In this document: piece by piece, positions 41,976-49,947 of the stretch
Position numbering within the stretch: position 1 is the first letter of the stretch
Layout: the number at the start of each line of letters is the position of its first letter
DNA from: Sutcliffiella cohnii
GTDB lineage: Bacteria; Bacillota; Bacilli; Bacillales; Bacillaceae_I
Direction: 5' to 3'
Assembly (NCBI RefSeq): GCF_002250055.1
Contig: NZ_CP018866.1
Span: 4,150,869-4,214,868, forward strand
DNA length: 64,000 nt
Notes under the pieces: model-generated
Databases searched by the model: none
Told to the model about the DNA's origin: nothing
What the model saw: the letters and a program-made list of their open reading frames with translations, nothing else
Program-made: the position numbers and the translations under genes

Positions 41976-42700
41976 TCCATTAACACCTCACTAATTTTCT
42001 GACTTACAATTTCCCTTTCTACCTCTTTCCTTAATAACGGATCTACATTTGGAAAAGAAATTGAATTCCTATAAAACAAAGTACTATCTTTTTTCTCATC
42101 ACCTAAACTGAATAAATAGTCAACATAACACTTTTTAGTTAGTTTACTTTCTAATTGTTGAAACAATGATAGTGGTAAATGTAGTCCTCCAATCGAGCTT
42201 GTCTCAACTGCCAAATTCAACCAAAATTTTTCTTCTTTAGTACTATAAACATCGTTTTGAGGTACTTTAACCCAATCATTATCAATATATCGGTTGATAT
42301 ACGATAGATCATAATCGTTTTTATTACTGTGACCTAGTAGTATTATTTTTCCGTTATAGGTACTTGTAGAAAATAAAACTCTACAAATACCCCTTGCTAT
42401 TATTAATATATTCGGAAAACTCGAGGTAAGGAAGCGCAACACTAAATCTAATTGATTCACCCATGTTTCTAAGTTCGGAATGCCGTTCTCATCTCCAAGT
42501 CCTATTAAATTAAATTGACATGTAGAGTAACCCATTCTATATAACTTTTTTGCTTCAGAAGCAAAAAAATAATTAATGCCTGTACGATCTTCACCTAAAC
42601 CATGTATAAATAACACAACATCCTTTTTTGCTGATTGTTCGTATAATAATATATGAAATTTCTTAGAATCTAGTGAGAGTTGCTTAATGACTGGTAAAAT
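41951..42700 (-). CDS. Alpha/beta-hydrolase-like protein, possible ATT start
   Basis: About 250 residues if begun at 42700. VVLFIHGLGEDRTGINYFF is a typical oxyanion strand, and CQFNLIGLGDENG the next. The nucleophile elbow, however, reads IIARGICRVLF instead of GxSxG, so the hydrolase activity may be lost. With canonical starts only, the frame begins at GTG 42616, cutting into the first beta strand. In-frame sequence extends to an ATT at 42700 placed 6 bases after GGGGGA, and the added residues (LPVIKQLSLDSKKFHILLYE) look native. The reading overlaps the following kinase gene. Confidence 0.65.
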   Translation of the reverse strand: MLPVIKQLSLDSKKFHILLYEQSAKKDVVLFIHGLGEDRTGINYFFASEAKKLYRMGYSTCQFNLIGLGDENGIPNLETWVNQLDLVLRFLTSSFPNILIIARGICRVLFSTSTYNGKIILLGHSNKNDYDLSYINRYIDNDWVKVPQNDVYSTKEEKFWLNLAVETSSIGGLHLPLSLFQQLESKLTKKCYVDYLFSLGDEKKDSTLFYRNSISFPNVDPLLRKEVEREIVSQKISEVLMEWKRKKGD

Positions 42701-42711
42701 GAGGCTTCCCC

Positions 42712-43785
42712 CTAATACCTCTTAGCGAAACAAGGTTTTGTAATACGTACATCAGCATAGCTATTAAGGTTACTTAAATCACGGTCTTTTTTGATTTTCG
42801 TCCTTTTGAACTCTTCAAAATTCTGACCATAATTATTTTCTGCCACAAGTTTTAACATATCCCTAGGGTGTGTACCTATTTGCACCCTCATTTTCTTTAA
42901 ATATTCTATTTGCTTAATGATACAATAGTCACAGTCTAAACAAGTTTCGATATTTTCTGCCCAAGCATACCAACTAGAAGTGCTTTCATATTTTTGAGTA
43001 CCAGTTTTTATTGTTAATAGATTATAGTTACTAATAATTTCTTTACTATAAATGTTGGCTCTGGTTAACATTCTTAAAAAGTTCAAGTCACCAGTAGAAC
43101 CACTATTTAAAACGATACTATTATTTACTATTTCAAATTCATATCCAAGTGCCCTAGCTACATCCAAATTTATTGGCTCATTTAAATCATGCATCCAACA
43201 AGAGACCCCTTTTATATACGCTGCACAACAACTAGATTTATGGAATGATTTAACTCCTGCCATATCACACATTTCAATTAGCCTTTCTTCAACGGTAGAT
43301 TCAATCTTCTTATTTTTATAAGGGTCATGTAGTCCACCTAAAACTAAATAGCCGCAATGTTCTTTTGCAACTTGTACGATTTTTTGTAAAGTTTCTTCAT
43401 CGTCATTTCTACCTTTTATAATAGGGCGTGTAAGGATGACAATATCATTAAAAATCTCTTTTAGTTCCTTAATAAAATTTACTCGATTCTCAAAAGAATA
43501 TCCCGCCTCATTTAACCCAGTTAGAGAATACATAACAATAACCTGGGGATGGTTTTTAATTTCTTTAAGTTTTTCAATAACCTCTGGATTAAATGGTGCT
43601 TTTGTAAAGATAGCAATCGGTGCTTTATGGTTCCATAGTATTTTTAGCTTCTTAATAGTATTATCTACCTGCTCAATAATGAAAGGATCTCCATATGTAT
43701 CATTGACAGACATAGGTATATGGTCATACCAATCATTAATCCTTTCTAGTACTTTATTTTCTTCTTCCACAATTTGTAATGACAT
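42712..43785 (-). CDS. Radical-SAM-fold protein without the CxxxCxxC cluster motif
   Basis: 357 residues. NDTYGDPFIIEQVDNTIKKLKILW followed by PIAIFTKAPF resembles the barrel of spore-photoproduct-lyase-like radical SAM enzymes just after their cluster motif, and SLTGLNEAGYSFENRVNFIKEL ... VILTRPIIKG continues the fold. The N-terminal CxxxCxxC is absent although the start is well defined by AGGAGG. Instead there are later cysteines, SSCCAAY, VSCW and CLDCDYC (near residue 280), which could bind another cluster or a metal. First gene of the seven-gene operon, 60 bases after a copy of the shared cluster motif. Confidence 0.68.
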   Translation of the reverse strand: MSLQIVEEENKVLERINDWYDHIPMSVNDTYGDPFIIEQVDNTIKKLKILWNHKAPIAIFTKAPFNPEVIEKLKEIKNHPQVIVMYSLTGLNEAGYSFENRVNFIKELKEIFNDIVILTRPIIKGRNDDEETLQKIVQVAKEHCGYLVLGGLHDPYKNKKIESTVEERLIEMCDMAGVKSFHKSSCCAAYIKGVSCWMHDLNEPINLDVARALGYEFEIVNNSIVLNSGSTGDLNFLRMLTRANIYSKEIISNYNLLTIKTGTQKYESTSSWYAWAENIETCLDCDYCIIKQIEYLKKMRVQIGTHPRDMLKLVAENNYGQNFEEFKRTKIKKDRDLSNLNSYADVRITKPCFAKRY

Positions 43786-43844
43786 AATTAAAACCTCCTA
43801 ATCAATTTATAAATAATTTTATAGAATTAGAATTTATAAGTAAA

Positions 43845-43862
43845 ATTAATATCGGAATATTT
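43845..43862. promoter_or_regulatory. Shared cluster motif, copy E
   Basis: ATTAATATCGGAATATTT; its reverse complement AAATATTCCGATATTAAT equals the copy at 47566. Upstream of the radical-SAM-like operon. Confidence 0.7.
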
Positions 43863-43893
43863 AGACATTTTTTGCGATATTAACAACATTTAA

Positions 43894-45132
43894 TTATTCT
43901 AATTTGTATGCTTTGCTATAATACAAATAAAATAGTGTAACAAAAATGATGAATACAGATATTAAAAATAAATAATTTACAGTTATGAGTTCCCCTAACA
44001 ACCCAGCAATCAAAAATGCTAACGGAGTAGCTAATTTCATAATAGTAGAAGACGTTCCAGCCACTCTACCTAATAAGTGATTGGGAGTAGATTCTTGTCT
44101 TAAAGTAGAATAATGAATACCGATAATAGTGCCGCTAAATCCAATCAAGAAAATCCCAACTGCTAAAAACACCCAATACACTGAAGCGAACAATATAAAG
44201 TAACCAATAGCTGATAATATCAAACTAAAAGTAATCATATGGCCTCTATAGAACCATTTACGTAATTTCTTAGCTATGGATGCGGCCAACAATCCCCCAA
44301 CCGCTGCACTAGAAAGAACTATTCCTAAATAAAATTCTGAGATGCCAAAATATTTCAATGCGTAAAAAATAAAAACTGCAATAGTCATTGCAGAAGCAAC
44401 ATTACTTATACAAACTATTAAAGTTAAGGACCACAACATTTTATTTTCAATTAAACAATCCCAACCAGCACTAATTTCCTTAAATAGACCTTCACGCTTC
44501 TTTGGAACTTTATCTTCATTTGGAACGTTTAATAAACTTACAGCAATTAAGAGTACTAATAAACCGACTAATGTAATCGTAATCCCATATTGGTAGGTAG
44601 TTACAAGTAAAATTAACCCGGCAATTGCTGGACCTATAATACTAATCAATTCCCTCGTAAAACTTAAATAGGAGTTTACTTCTGTTAGTTGATCTTTTTT
44701 TACGACTAGTGGCATTATGCTATGATATGCATTTCCAAAAGTGTAGGTAGACGTATAAAGGACAAACCCTATTATATATAACATCCATATACTAATATCC
44801 GTAAATAAAATCAACGTTAAGATTGTTCCTATTGACAATGTTTTTATCACAACTGCACTTAACATTACTTTTTTTCTACTATATCGATCTGATAATACCC
44901 CTATAAATACAGCAAGTAGAATATTTGGTAAAAACTCTATCGCTCTCATCGAACTCATTGCTAATGTAGATTGAGTTAAATCATAAATCATTAAGGGTAA
45001 TGAAAGGGTAAAAATATTAAACGTTAAATAGTTCAACGTACTACCAAGCCATAACAATAAAAAATTTTTATTTTTGAGAACATTACTGCTAACTTGCTGT
45101 GTTTTTATTGGAGTTGTCGCTATATTTGACAT
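43894..45132 (-). CDS. MFS exporter
   Basis: 412 residues with 12 predicted transmembrane segments. The motif-A loop is GVLSDRYSRKKVMLS between helices 2 and 3. It resembles MFS_3/EntS-type drug and siderophore exporters. It is a paralogue-type match to the MFS protein at 59001. A TTG at 45153 is possible, but AAGGTGA stands 9 bases before the ATG at 45132. The start overlaps the end of the nucleotidyltransferase gene. Probable exporter of the product of this gene set. Confidence 0.88.
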   Translation of the reverse strand: MSNIATTPIKTQQVSSNVLKNKNFLLLWLGSTLNYLTFNIFTLSLPLMIYDLTQSTLAMSSMRAIEFLPNILLAVFIGVLSDRYSRKKVMLSAVVIKTLSIGTILTLILFTDISIWMLYIIGFVLYTSTYTFGNAYHSIMPLVVKKDQLTEVNSYLSFTRELISIIGPAIAGLILLVTTYQYGITITLVGLLVLLIAVSLLNVPNEDKVPKKREGLFKEISAGWDCLIENKMLWSLTLIVCISNVASAMTIAVFIFYALKYFGISEFYLGIVLSSAAVGGLLAASIAKKLRKWFYRGHMITFSLILSAIGYFILFASVYWVFLAVGIFLIGFSGTIIGIHYSTLRQESTPNHLLGRVAGTSSTIMKLATPLAFLIAGLLGELITVNYLFLISVFIIFVTLFYLYYSKAYKLE

Positions 45133-46300
45133 TTGCAAAATCACCTTCTTCAACTAATTTTGTTATTTGATCGAACTCATCATCATATACTATACAAAAA
45201 CCACTAAGTAGAAATGTACCTATTGGGGTAACCGCTAATTTATGTCCCTTTAGATTTAACCAATTTATTTTACTATGGATAACTGACTCGCTAATCGGAA
45301 TAAAAGTGATTGGAATTCCTTTTTCAAAGCGCCATTTGATTGAAACAAAATCATCCATCTTTTTCATTAACTTTAACTTCTTATCGTTATCTACATAGTA
45401 GTTTCCTATTCTTGTAAAGTAATATAACAACAATGTTGTAGGACTTCTATAGATAAACTTTGGGATGTTATATTTCCATTCCATGTTTTTTTTGTTTATA
45501 TTTTTGTATTCCTTACCCATCCCTTTATCTAACTTAATAAATTCTGATAATAAATTTTTTAAATGTTTATCATTCATATTATTGAGAAGTTTCTCTATTT
45601 TCTTTGGACCTATATATTGATACATATAATAAAAATCGACATGATCTCTCAATATAGAAGGGAGCCTACCAGATGTCTCCGCTAAAAATATTAATAGGTT
45701 ATTATTATCTGAAGGTACATAATATGAATACTCTTCTAGTTTAAGTAACTGCTTTTGCTCCCATAAGTCATCATCCGTTATCCAAGTTAGTTGACTAATA
45801 GTAAAACCACCTATATTTATTTCTAGTAATGTTTCTATATCATGGGTAACCTTTGTAAACTTCACAGTACCTACTAATTTATTATTAAATCGTGTAAATA
45901 CTGGATAGTGATAAAAGGTATAACCTTGCTTGGTTAATATTGAATAACATTTGAAAAAATCATTTATATCCTTAACCAAAAAGTCATAATCATTACTTTG
46001 TCTATTACTCATTTTTGGATAGTACTTCTTCATGGCAAGGCCCTTTAAACAGACATAATCGACATCGGTTTCGTTTAGTTTTAATAGAAACTGTTTTAAG
46101 CATTCATTTTTAACGTTATTTTTCTTTTGAATACTAACTCTGCTTCTTTCCTTATGAGAGAAACCCGTCAGCAAAATAATTGGGTCTAATACTCTTTGTT
46201 GATAGCAATGTTCTAAAACATCTGGATTAAAATCCGCTTTTTTTTTCGGCGATTCCTTTGTTAAAAAATTAAATAGAAATGAGTTTGATAGTAACAACAT
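45089..46300 (-). CDS. Nucleotidyltransferase-family protein (NTP_transf_5-like)
   Basis: About 403 residues. The core DVDYVCLKGLAMKKYYP ... RQSNDYDFLVKD is the pattern of PF14907-type putative nucleotidyltransferases, with the DYDFLV acidic pair. Such proteins recur in peptide natural-product clusters of Bacillales; the reaction is unknown. The reading can be extended to 46408, but AGGAGG stands directly before the ATG at 46300, 7 bases after the stop of the GNAT gene. Confidence 0.8.
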   Translation of the reverse strand: MLLLSNSFLFNFLTKESPKKKADFNPDVLEHCYQQRVLDPIILLTGFSHKERSRVSIQKKNNVKNECLKQFLLKLNETDVDYVCLKGLAMKKYYPKMSNRQSNDYDFLVKDINDFFKCYSILTKQGYTFYHYPVFTRFNNKLVGTVKFTKVTHDIETLLEINIGGFTISQLTWITDDDLWEQKQLLKLEEYSYYVPSDNNNLLIFLAETSGRLPSILRDHVDFYYMYQYIGPKKIEKLLNNMNDKHLKNLLSEFIKLDKGMGKEYKNINKKNMEWKYNIPKFIYRSPTTLLLYYFTRIGNYYVDNDKKLKLMKKMDDFVSIKWRFEKGIPITFIPISESVIHSKINWLNLKGHKLAVTPIGTFLLSGFCIVYDDEFDQITKLVEEGDFANVKYSDNSNKNTAS

Positions 46301-46307
46301 TATCCTC

Positions 46308-47237
46308 CTAATTATTCCATTTGTAATATGTAACGGATCTTTTGTAGTATCCTTTATCATCAAGCATAGACAATAACCGTTGTAGCTTAACGTCATCGTT
46401 TTCTTCAACAGTCGCGTTTAGAAAACTAATATCATTTTGTAAACAAATTTGCTCAATTTGATTTAATAAATACGAAGACAACCCATGATTCATAAATGGT
46501 TGTTTAATATAAATATCTAGTAAATTTGCTTCACGGTGTACTGGGCCCTCACCCACTTCATCTATCTCAACTGTTGCATGACCACATAACTCTTGTTTAT
46601 TTAATGCTGATAAGCTGATTCTGTTCTCAGTAATAAGCGGATAGTAACTTGCTTCTACATTTTCTTTTACATTTATTAGATTAACCGGTTTATCAGTTAA
46701 CAGCTTATAGCCATTTATTAATGCCTTCGTAATAAGATCGATAGTTTCTTCCACTAATAATTCATCTTCATTAGAGATTCTCCTAATTGAATAAGGTTCA
46801 CTTAAAATAACATTTGATGGCATTGTTCTTTCCGTTATTTTTTTTCTTATTTTAATAGAGTAACGGCTCATATCTAGAAATTCCTTCATTTCAGAAAGCT
46901 TTTCTATTAAGTCTTTATCATCTGTATAAATTTCTAAAAATAAAATTTCAATTTCATTAGAAAAAGAAATGGAATGCATTTGTTCCAATGCTTTACTAAG
47001 CTCTTGAATTATATTCTTCATTGAATAGTTTCCATTAATAAACACAATTAGATATGCCTCTCTTTGGCCAAAGATGCCATTCTCTCCAAAGTAACAAAAA
47101 GCCAATCCATCATTATTTAAAATTGGAATAACCTTGCCGTCTAGTATTTTAGTAAGACCTTGATGGTATATAATTTCATTTCTATAATTATCCAATAAAA
47201 AATTATCTATTTGAAAGCTAGATAACGATAGAGTCAT
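46308..47237 (-). CDS. GNAT-type acyltransferase
   Basis: 309 residues. The first 150 are unassigned. The second half has the GNAT core: YSIRRISNEDELLVEETIDLI, LCGHATVEIDEVGEG, EANLLDIYIKQPFMNHGLSSYLLNQIEQ (acyl-CoA-binding A motif; GLSS replaces the usual GxG) and FLNATVEENDDVKLQRLLSMLDDKGYYKR. GAGGGAGG site 7 bases upstream. First large gene after the 20-codon peptide gene, separated by a hairpin. It may acylate the peptide or its product (inference). Confidence 0.8.
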   Translation of the reverse strand: MTLSLSSFQIDNFLLDNYRNEIIYHQGLTKILDGKVIPILNNDGLAFCYFGENGIFGQREAYLIVFINGNYSMKNIIQELSKALEQMHSISFSNEIEILFLEIYTDDKDLIEKLSEMKEFLDMSRYSIKIRKKITERTMPSNVILSEPYSIRRISNEDELLVEETIDLITKALINGYKLLTDKPVNLINVKENVEASYYPLITENRISLSALNKQELCGHATVEIDEVGEGPVHREANLLDIYIKQPFMNHGLSSYLLNQIEQICLQNDISFLNATVEENDDVKLQRLLSMLDDKGYYKRSVTYYKWNN

Positions 47238-47343
47238 TGATAGTCCTCCCTCTTATTTATGTACTACAACAATCTTAGGGAATAAGGATTTTCCAACATT
47301 AATCAGAACATAGTGTTGTAAAAGAAAGGCACTACGCAAATAA

Positions 47344-47369
47344 GGAGAAATATTAGAAAACATTTCTCC
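47344..47369 (-). terminator. Hairpin between peptide gene and GNAT gene
   Basis: GGAGAAAT/ATTTCTCC stem with a 10-base loop. On the minus strand it follows the 20-codon gene and precedes GNAT, where a partial terminator would raise the peptide:enzyme ratio. On the plus strand it is followed by TCTTCTTTT. Confidence 0.65.
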
Positions 47370-47393
47370 TCTTCTTTTACAATTCGCTCAAAA

Positions 47394-47456
47394 TTATCGT
47401 CTAGTGATTTTTTTTATTTTTTGAGTTACTCGTACAACGTGTTGTCTTTCTGACAT
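47394..47456 (-). CDS. 20-residue cationic peptide, candidate precursor
   Basis: The ORF encodes MSERQHVVRVTQKIKKITRR (net strongly positive, no Cys). A near-perfect GGAGGGG site lies 6 bases before the ATG. It is the first gene of the operon leading to GNAT, nucleotidyltransferase and MFS genes, with a palindrome in its promoter region and a hairpin behind it. That is the layout of a small precursor or signal peptide gene. It could also be a leader peptide or an unmodified cationic bacteriocin. No homologue is recognised. Confidence 0.6.
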   Translation of the reverse strand: MSERQHVVRVTQKIKKITRR

Positions 47457-47483
47457 AAATATCCCCTCCTTCACAGAATTCTA

Positions 47484-47521
47484 TATACATACATTGATAT
47501 ATATACATGAATGTATGTATA
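47484..47521. promoter_or_regulatory. 12-bp inverted repeat before the peptide gene
   Basis: Arms TATACATACATT (47484-47495) and AATGTATGTATA (47510-47521), a 14-base gap. ATGTATGT direct repeats inside each arm suit a ribbon-helix-helix protein; the product of the divergent gene at 47700 has such a domain. Confidence 0.7.
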
Positions 47522-47565
47522 CTTAAATTGTATAACAAAAGATTAATAAATCAACAATATATTTA

Positions 47566-47586
47566 AAATATTCCGATATTAATATT
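47566..47586. promoter_or_regulatory. Shared cluster motif, copy D
   Basis: AAATATTCCGATATTAATAT, midway between the divergent peptide and GGDEF-RHH genes. Confidence 0.7.
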
Positions 47587-47699
47587 GAGTATCAGTTGTT
47601 ACCTGTGTTCTTTGAAGAAATTCATACTATTATACGATCCAATTATTTAATTAGAAAAAAATGATATAATAAGATTATTATTAATATGGAGGCTGTTAA

Positions 47700-48284
47700 A
47701 TGAATTCTTACAAAATTTACTCTCGAGTGGAAATTGAAGAAATTGTAAAAGATTATTGCACAAAAACAACACATGATAAGATCTCCATGGTTTTAATAGA
47801 TATTGATAATAGTAGAAAGTATTTTGGGGAAGTAATTAAGAGTGAAATTATAGATGTTATATTGTTAGCAATAAAAAATATATATAATACTGATATGGCA
47901 TTTAGAGTTGGACGTGACACCTTTGCATTTGTTATAAAAGAGGGGAATTTATTAAAACTTGCAAAAAAGAAAGATCAATTGCAAATCGAAATATCTAAAC
48001 GAACCAATTTAAAACTTACATTTTGTATGGGAATAGGGATTGTTAATAACGATATAAAAGTCCTATATGATAAAATAGCAAGCATTTATGATGCTCTTTT
48101 TACTTCAAAAAAAGAAGGTAGTAATAATATAGAGATTGCAAATGAGCAGAATATGAAACTAAAGTCATTCTACCTTAGAAAATCCCAGCTTGAGAGATTA
48201 GCATTATATTGTAAAAATGAGAAAATGTCGGAAGCTTTGATTATACGAAAATCCCTAGATGAATATCTTGATAGAAATATGTAA
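47700..48284 (+). CDS. Degenerate GGDEF-like domain fused to ribbon-helix-helix
   Basis: 194 residues. Residues about 25-140 follow the GGDEF fold: MVLIDIDNSRKYFGEVIKSEIID, FRVGRDTFAFVI (RVGRDTF in place of RxGGDEF) and CMGIGIVNN. Residues about 150-194 (LKSFYLRKSQLERLALYCKN then MSEALIIRKSLDEYLDRN) are a CopG-like ribbon-helix-helix DNA-binding domain. Catalysis is unlikely with the altered signature, so the GGDEF part may sense a nucleotide or dimerise. Divergent from the peptide operon, it is the likely binder of the 47484-47521 palindrome. Confidence 0.78.
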   Translation: MNSYKIYSRVEIEEIVKDYCTKTTHDKISMVLIDIDNSRKYFGEVIKSEIIDVILLAIKNIYNTDMAFRVGRDTFAFVIKEGNLLKLAKKKDQLQIEISKRTNLKLTFCMGIGIVNNDIKVLYDKIASIYDALFTSKKEGSNNIEIANEQNMKLKSFYLRKSQLERLALYCKNEKMSEALIIRKSLDEYLDRNM

Positions 48285-48485
48285 ATTTTGAATCTAGTGA
48301 TTTAAAATCTATACATACACACACACACCAAGGCACACTTTCTATGTTTTATTACGAAAAAGATTAACGACCCAGTGTAATGATTATGTTGAGAATCGTA
48401 GGAATATCGGGTAGAAAACAGGCACGCATTCATATGAACAACGTTGCCTGTTCCCCCCCTTCATTAAACAAATGCTTTCACTAAA
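48285..48485. other. Short intergenic region after GGDEF-RHH
   Basis: AACAGGCA/TGCCTGTT hairpin near 48418-48453 followed by CCCCCCCTT; it may end the plus-strand transcript. A CA dinucleotide run lies at 48316-48326. Nothing else. Confidence 0.4.
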
Positions 48486-48526
48486 TAAAAAGCCTGCTGG
48501 CACATCTATTTATGCTGCAGCAGGCT
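48486..48526 (-). terminator. Minus-strand terminator
   Basis: AGCCTGCTG (48491-48499)/CAGCAGGCT (48518-48526), followed on the minus strand by TTTTTATTT. The only upstream minus-strand gene candidate is the 31-codon gene at 48997. Confidence 0.75.
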
Positions 48527-48569
48527 AACGATTTCATTAGAACTATATTTAAAAGCTTCCTTCAAACAA

Positions 48570-48681
48570 TACTGAAAAAACGCCCTTTTGGGCTAGATTA
48601 CGTGGAGGGTCGCTGCAATCCACTATCACTTCCATTACTAATTCCCAATATATGTGTGAATTCCTGTCCCCTTGTTCCAAG
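48570..48681. repeat. Partial second-family repeat plus degenerate REP
   Basis: ACGCCCTTTTGGGCT hairpin, then TTCCCAATATATGTGTG and CCTGTCCCCTTGTTCC. Confidence 0.55.
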
Positions 48682-48996
48682 TGATGTTTTTGGAGTTTTT
48701 CCGATCGGGGAAGGTAAAATTTTAATCGGTTGTTGAAATTTTGATTAATTACTGAAATGGTATTTCTTATTTCCAGATTTTATGTAAATGAATTTCTTGT
48801 CACCCCGTCTTTCATTATAGTCACCCAATCTGGTAAACTAATGACGAAAACCTTCACTCTATTTTATTTTCAGCCTTGGCGGCTACCTCGAACGACTTTT
48901 TGCCACCTCGTTCTACACATGCTGAGACACACTCGAATAGACCAATTAGAATCTATATTCTCGTTCTATTTTTGTCTTTATTATACAATTCAATTT

Positions 48997-49092
48997 CTAT
49001 TTCTTCTTTTTTAGGAATCTAAACACTAAATACATCAAAGAAAATAATCCAATTACCACGATTAACTGCCATATTCCATCCATTGCATTCAT
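48997..49092 (-). CDS. 31-residue single-pass membrane peptide
   Basis: ATG at 49092 with AAAGGGGG 9 bases upstream. The product begins MNAMDGIWQLIVVIGLF, continues as a hydrophobic helix and ends FRFLKKKK. One transmembrane helix with a lysine tail is the shape of type I toxins and of small membrane regulators; neither can be chosen. It is divergent from the secreted-protein gene at 49252. Confidence 0.6.
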   Translation of the reverse strand: MNAMDGIWQLIVVIGLFSLMYLVFRFLKKKK

Positions 49093-49159
49093 TTAATAAG
49101 TACCCCCTTTATCTAAATCTATTTTACGTTAATGAAATATTCACCTCAAGTTATTGCAA

Positions 49160-49190
49160 ATATTAATATCTGAATATTCCTATATTAATA
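49160..49190. promoter_or_regulatory. Shared cluster motif, copy C (full palindrome)
   Basis: ATATTAATATCTGAATATTC then CTATATTAATA. The two halves are inverted copies around GAATATTC. Located 62 bases before the secreted-protein start. Confidence 0.7.
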
Positions 49191-49251
49191 CTTAATTATT
49201 AAATACATATGGTAATATTTTCATGTACTTAAAAACAAGGAGGGAAAGTAA

Positions 49252-49938
49252 ATGAAGAAATTAACATTTTTATTGTCAATTAGTTTTATGTTTTTATGTG
49301 TAATTGTAGGTGGTAATTCTGTTGGTGCTCAAGAATTAACCAAAAAAGAAGTTGATGGTAGTAGCTTAGTAAATGATGAGATTCAAATTGATAAGAATTT
49401 AAGTTTAGAAGAGATATTTGATAACTATGAACTTGAAGTATTAGATGAAAGTGAGTTTGCTGAATTATCATCCGAAGTAGGAGTATTAAATTTTGAAAGT
49501 AAAGAAGACTTCCATAAATTTTTAATTGAAGCTGAATCTCAACCAGCAGAAATACATGGAGATATTTTTTTAGATGCAAAATATCAATTATTAAAGAATA
49601 ATGACCAAATTGGAATTGCTGCGGGCTCTAACATGACAAGGACTCATTCATATAGTTCTAGTACTTGGATGGGTGCAACATTAACTTTAACTGGAACTTA
49701 TAATATCTATTCTTACAATTCATTTAGATCAATTACTGAAGGAAGTGCTTCTACAAGATTCTCAGGTTTTACAGTGGGACTTTCATGGACAGAAACGAAT
49801 AAAGGTGTAAATATCGCTTCAAACGGGCAATCTGCATATACTTGGGCTGAAGGAACAGTTGGGTATGTAATTTTCATAGAAGGAATTGGAACAGTATACG
49901 AGAGACCTACTGATATTTACTTTACTTACCATATATAA
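49252..49938 (+). CDS. Secreted protein of unknown function
   Basis: 228 residues. Sec signal peptide (KKLTFLLSISFMFLCVIVGG, cleavage likely after SVGA). An acidic middle section (about 30-105) resembles a propeptide. The C-terminal 105 residues are Ser/Thr/Tyr/Gly-rich with alternating hydrophobic residues (MGATLTLTGTYNIYSY, FSGFTVGLSWTETN), suggesting a beta-sandwich. AAGGAGG site before the ATG, its own terminator after. The promoter region carries the palindromic cluster motif, so it may be an effector controlled by the PlcR-like system. No family recognised. Confidence 0.75.
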   Translation: MKKLTFLLSISFMFLCVIVGGNSVGAQELTKKEVDGSSLVNDEIQIDKNLSLEEIFDNYELEVLDESEFAELSSEVGVLNFESKEDFHKFLIEAESQPAEIHGDIFLDAKYQLLKNNDQIGIAAGSNMTRTHSYSSSTWMGATLTLTGTYNIYSYNSFRSITEGSASTRFSGFTVGLSWTETNKGVNIASNGQSAYTWAEGTVGYVIFIEGIGTVYERPTDIYFTYHI

Positions 49939-49947
49939 AAGAGGCTG

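Noticed and set aside
42712-47456. Lasso-peptide cluster (nucleotidyltransferase, small peptide, exporter)
   Set aside because: No asparagine-synthetase-like cyclase, no PqqD-like protein or transglutaminase-like protease is present.
48512-49014. Two plus-strand ORFs (48512-48736 and 48757-49014)
   Set aside because: They cross repeat and terminator sequence without ribosome sites; the opposite-strand 31-codon gene is better supported.
49286-49579. Minus-strand ORF opposite the secreted-protein gene
   Set aside because: Shadow frame with Leu/Gln/His bias; the plus-strand gene has a signal peptide, ribosome site and terminator.
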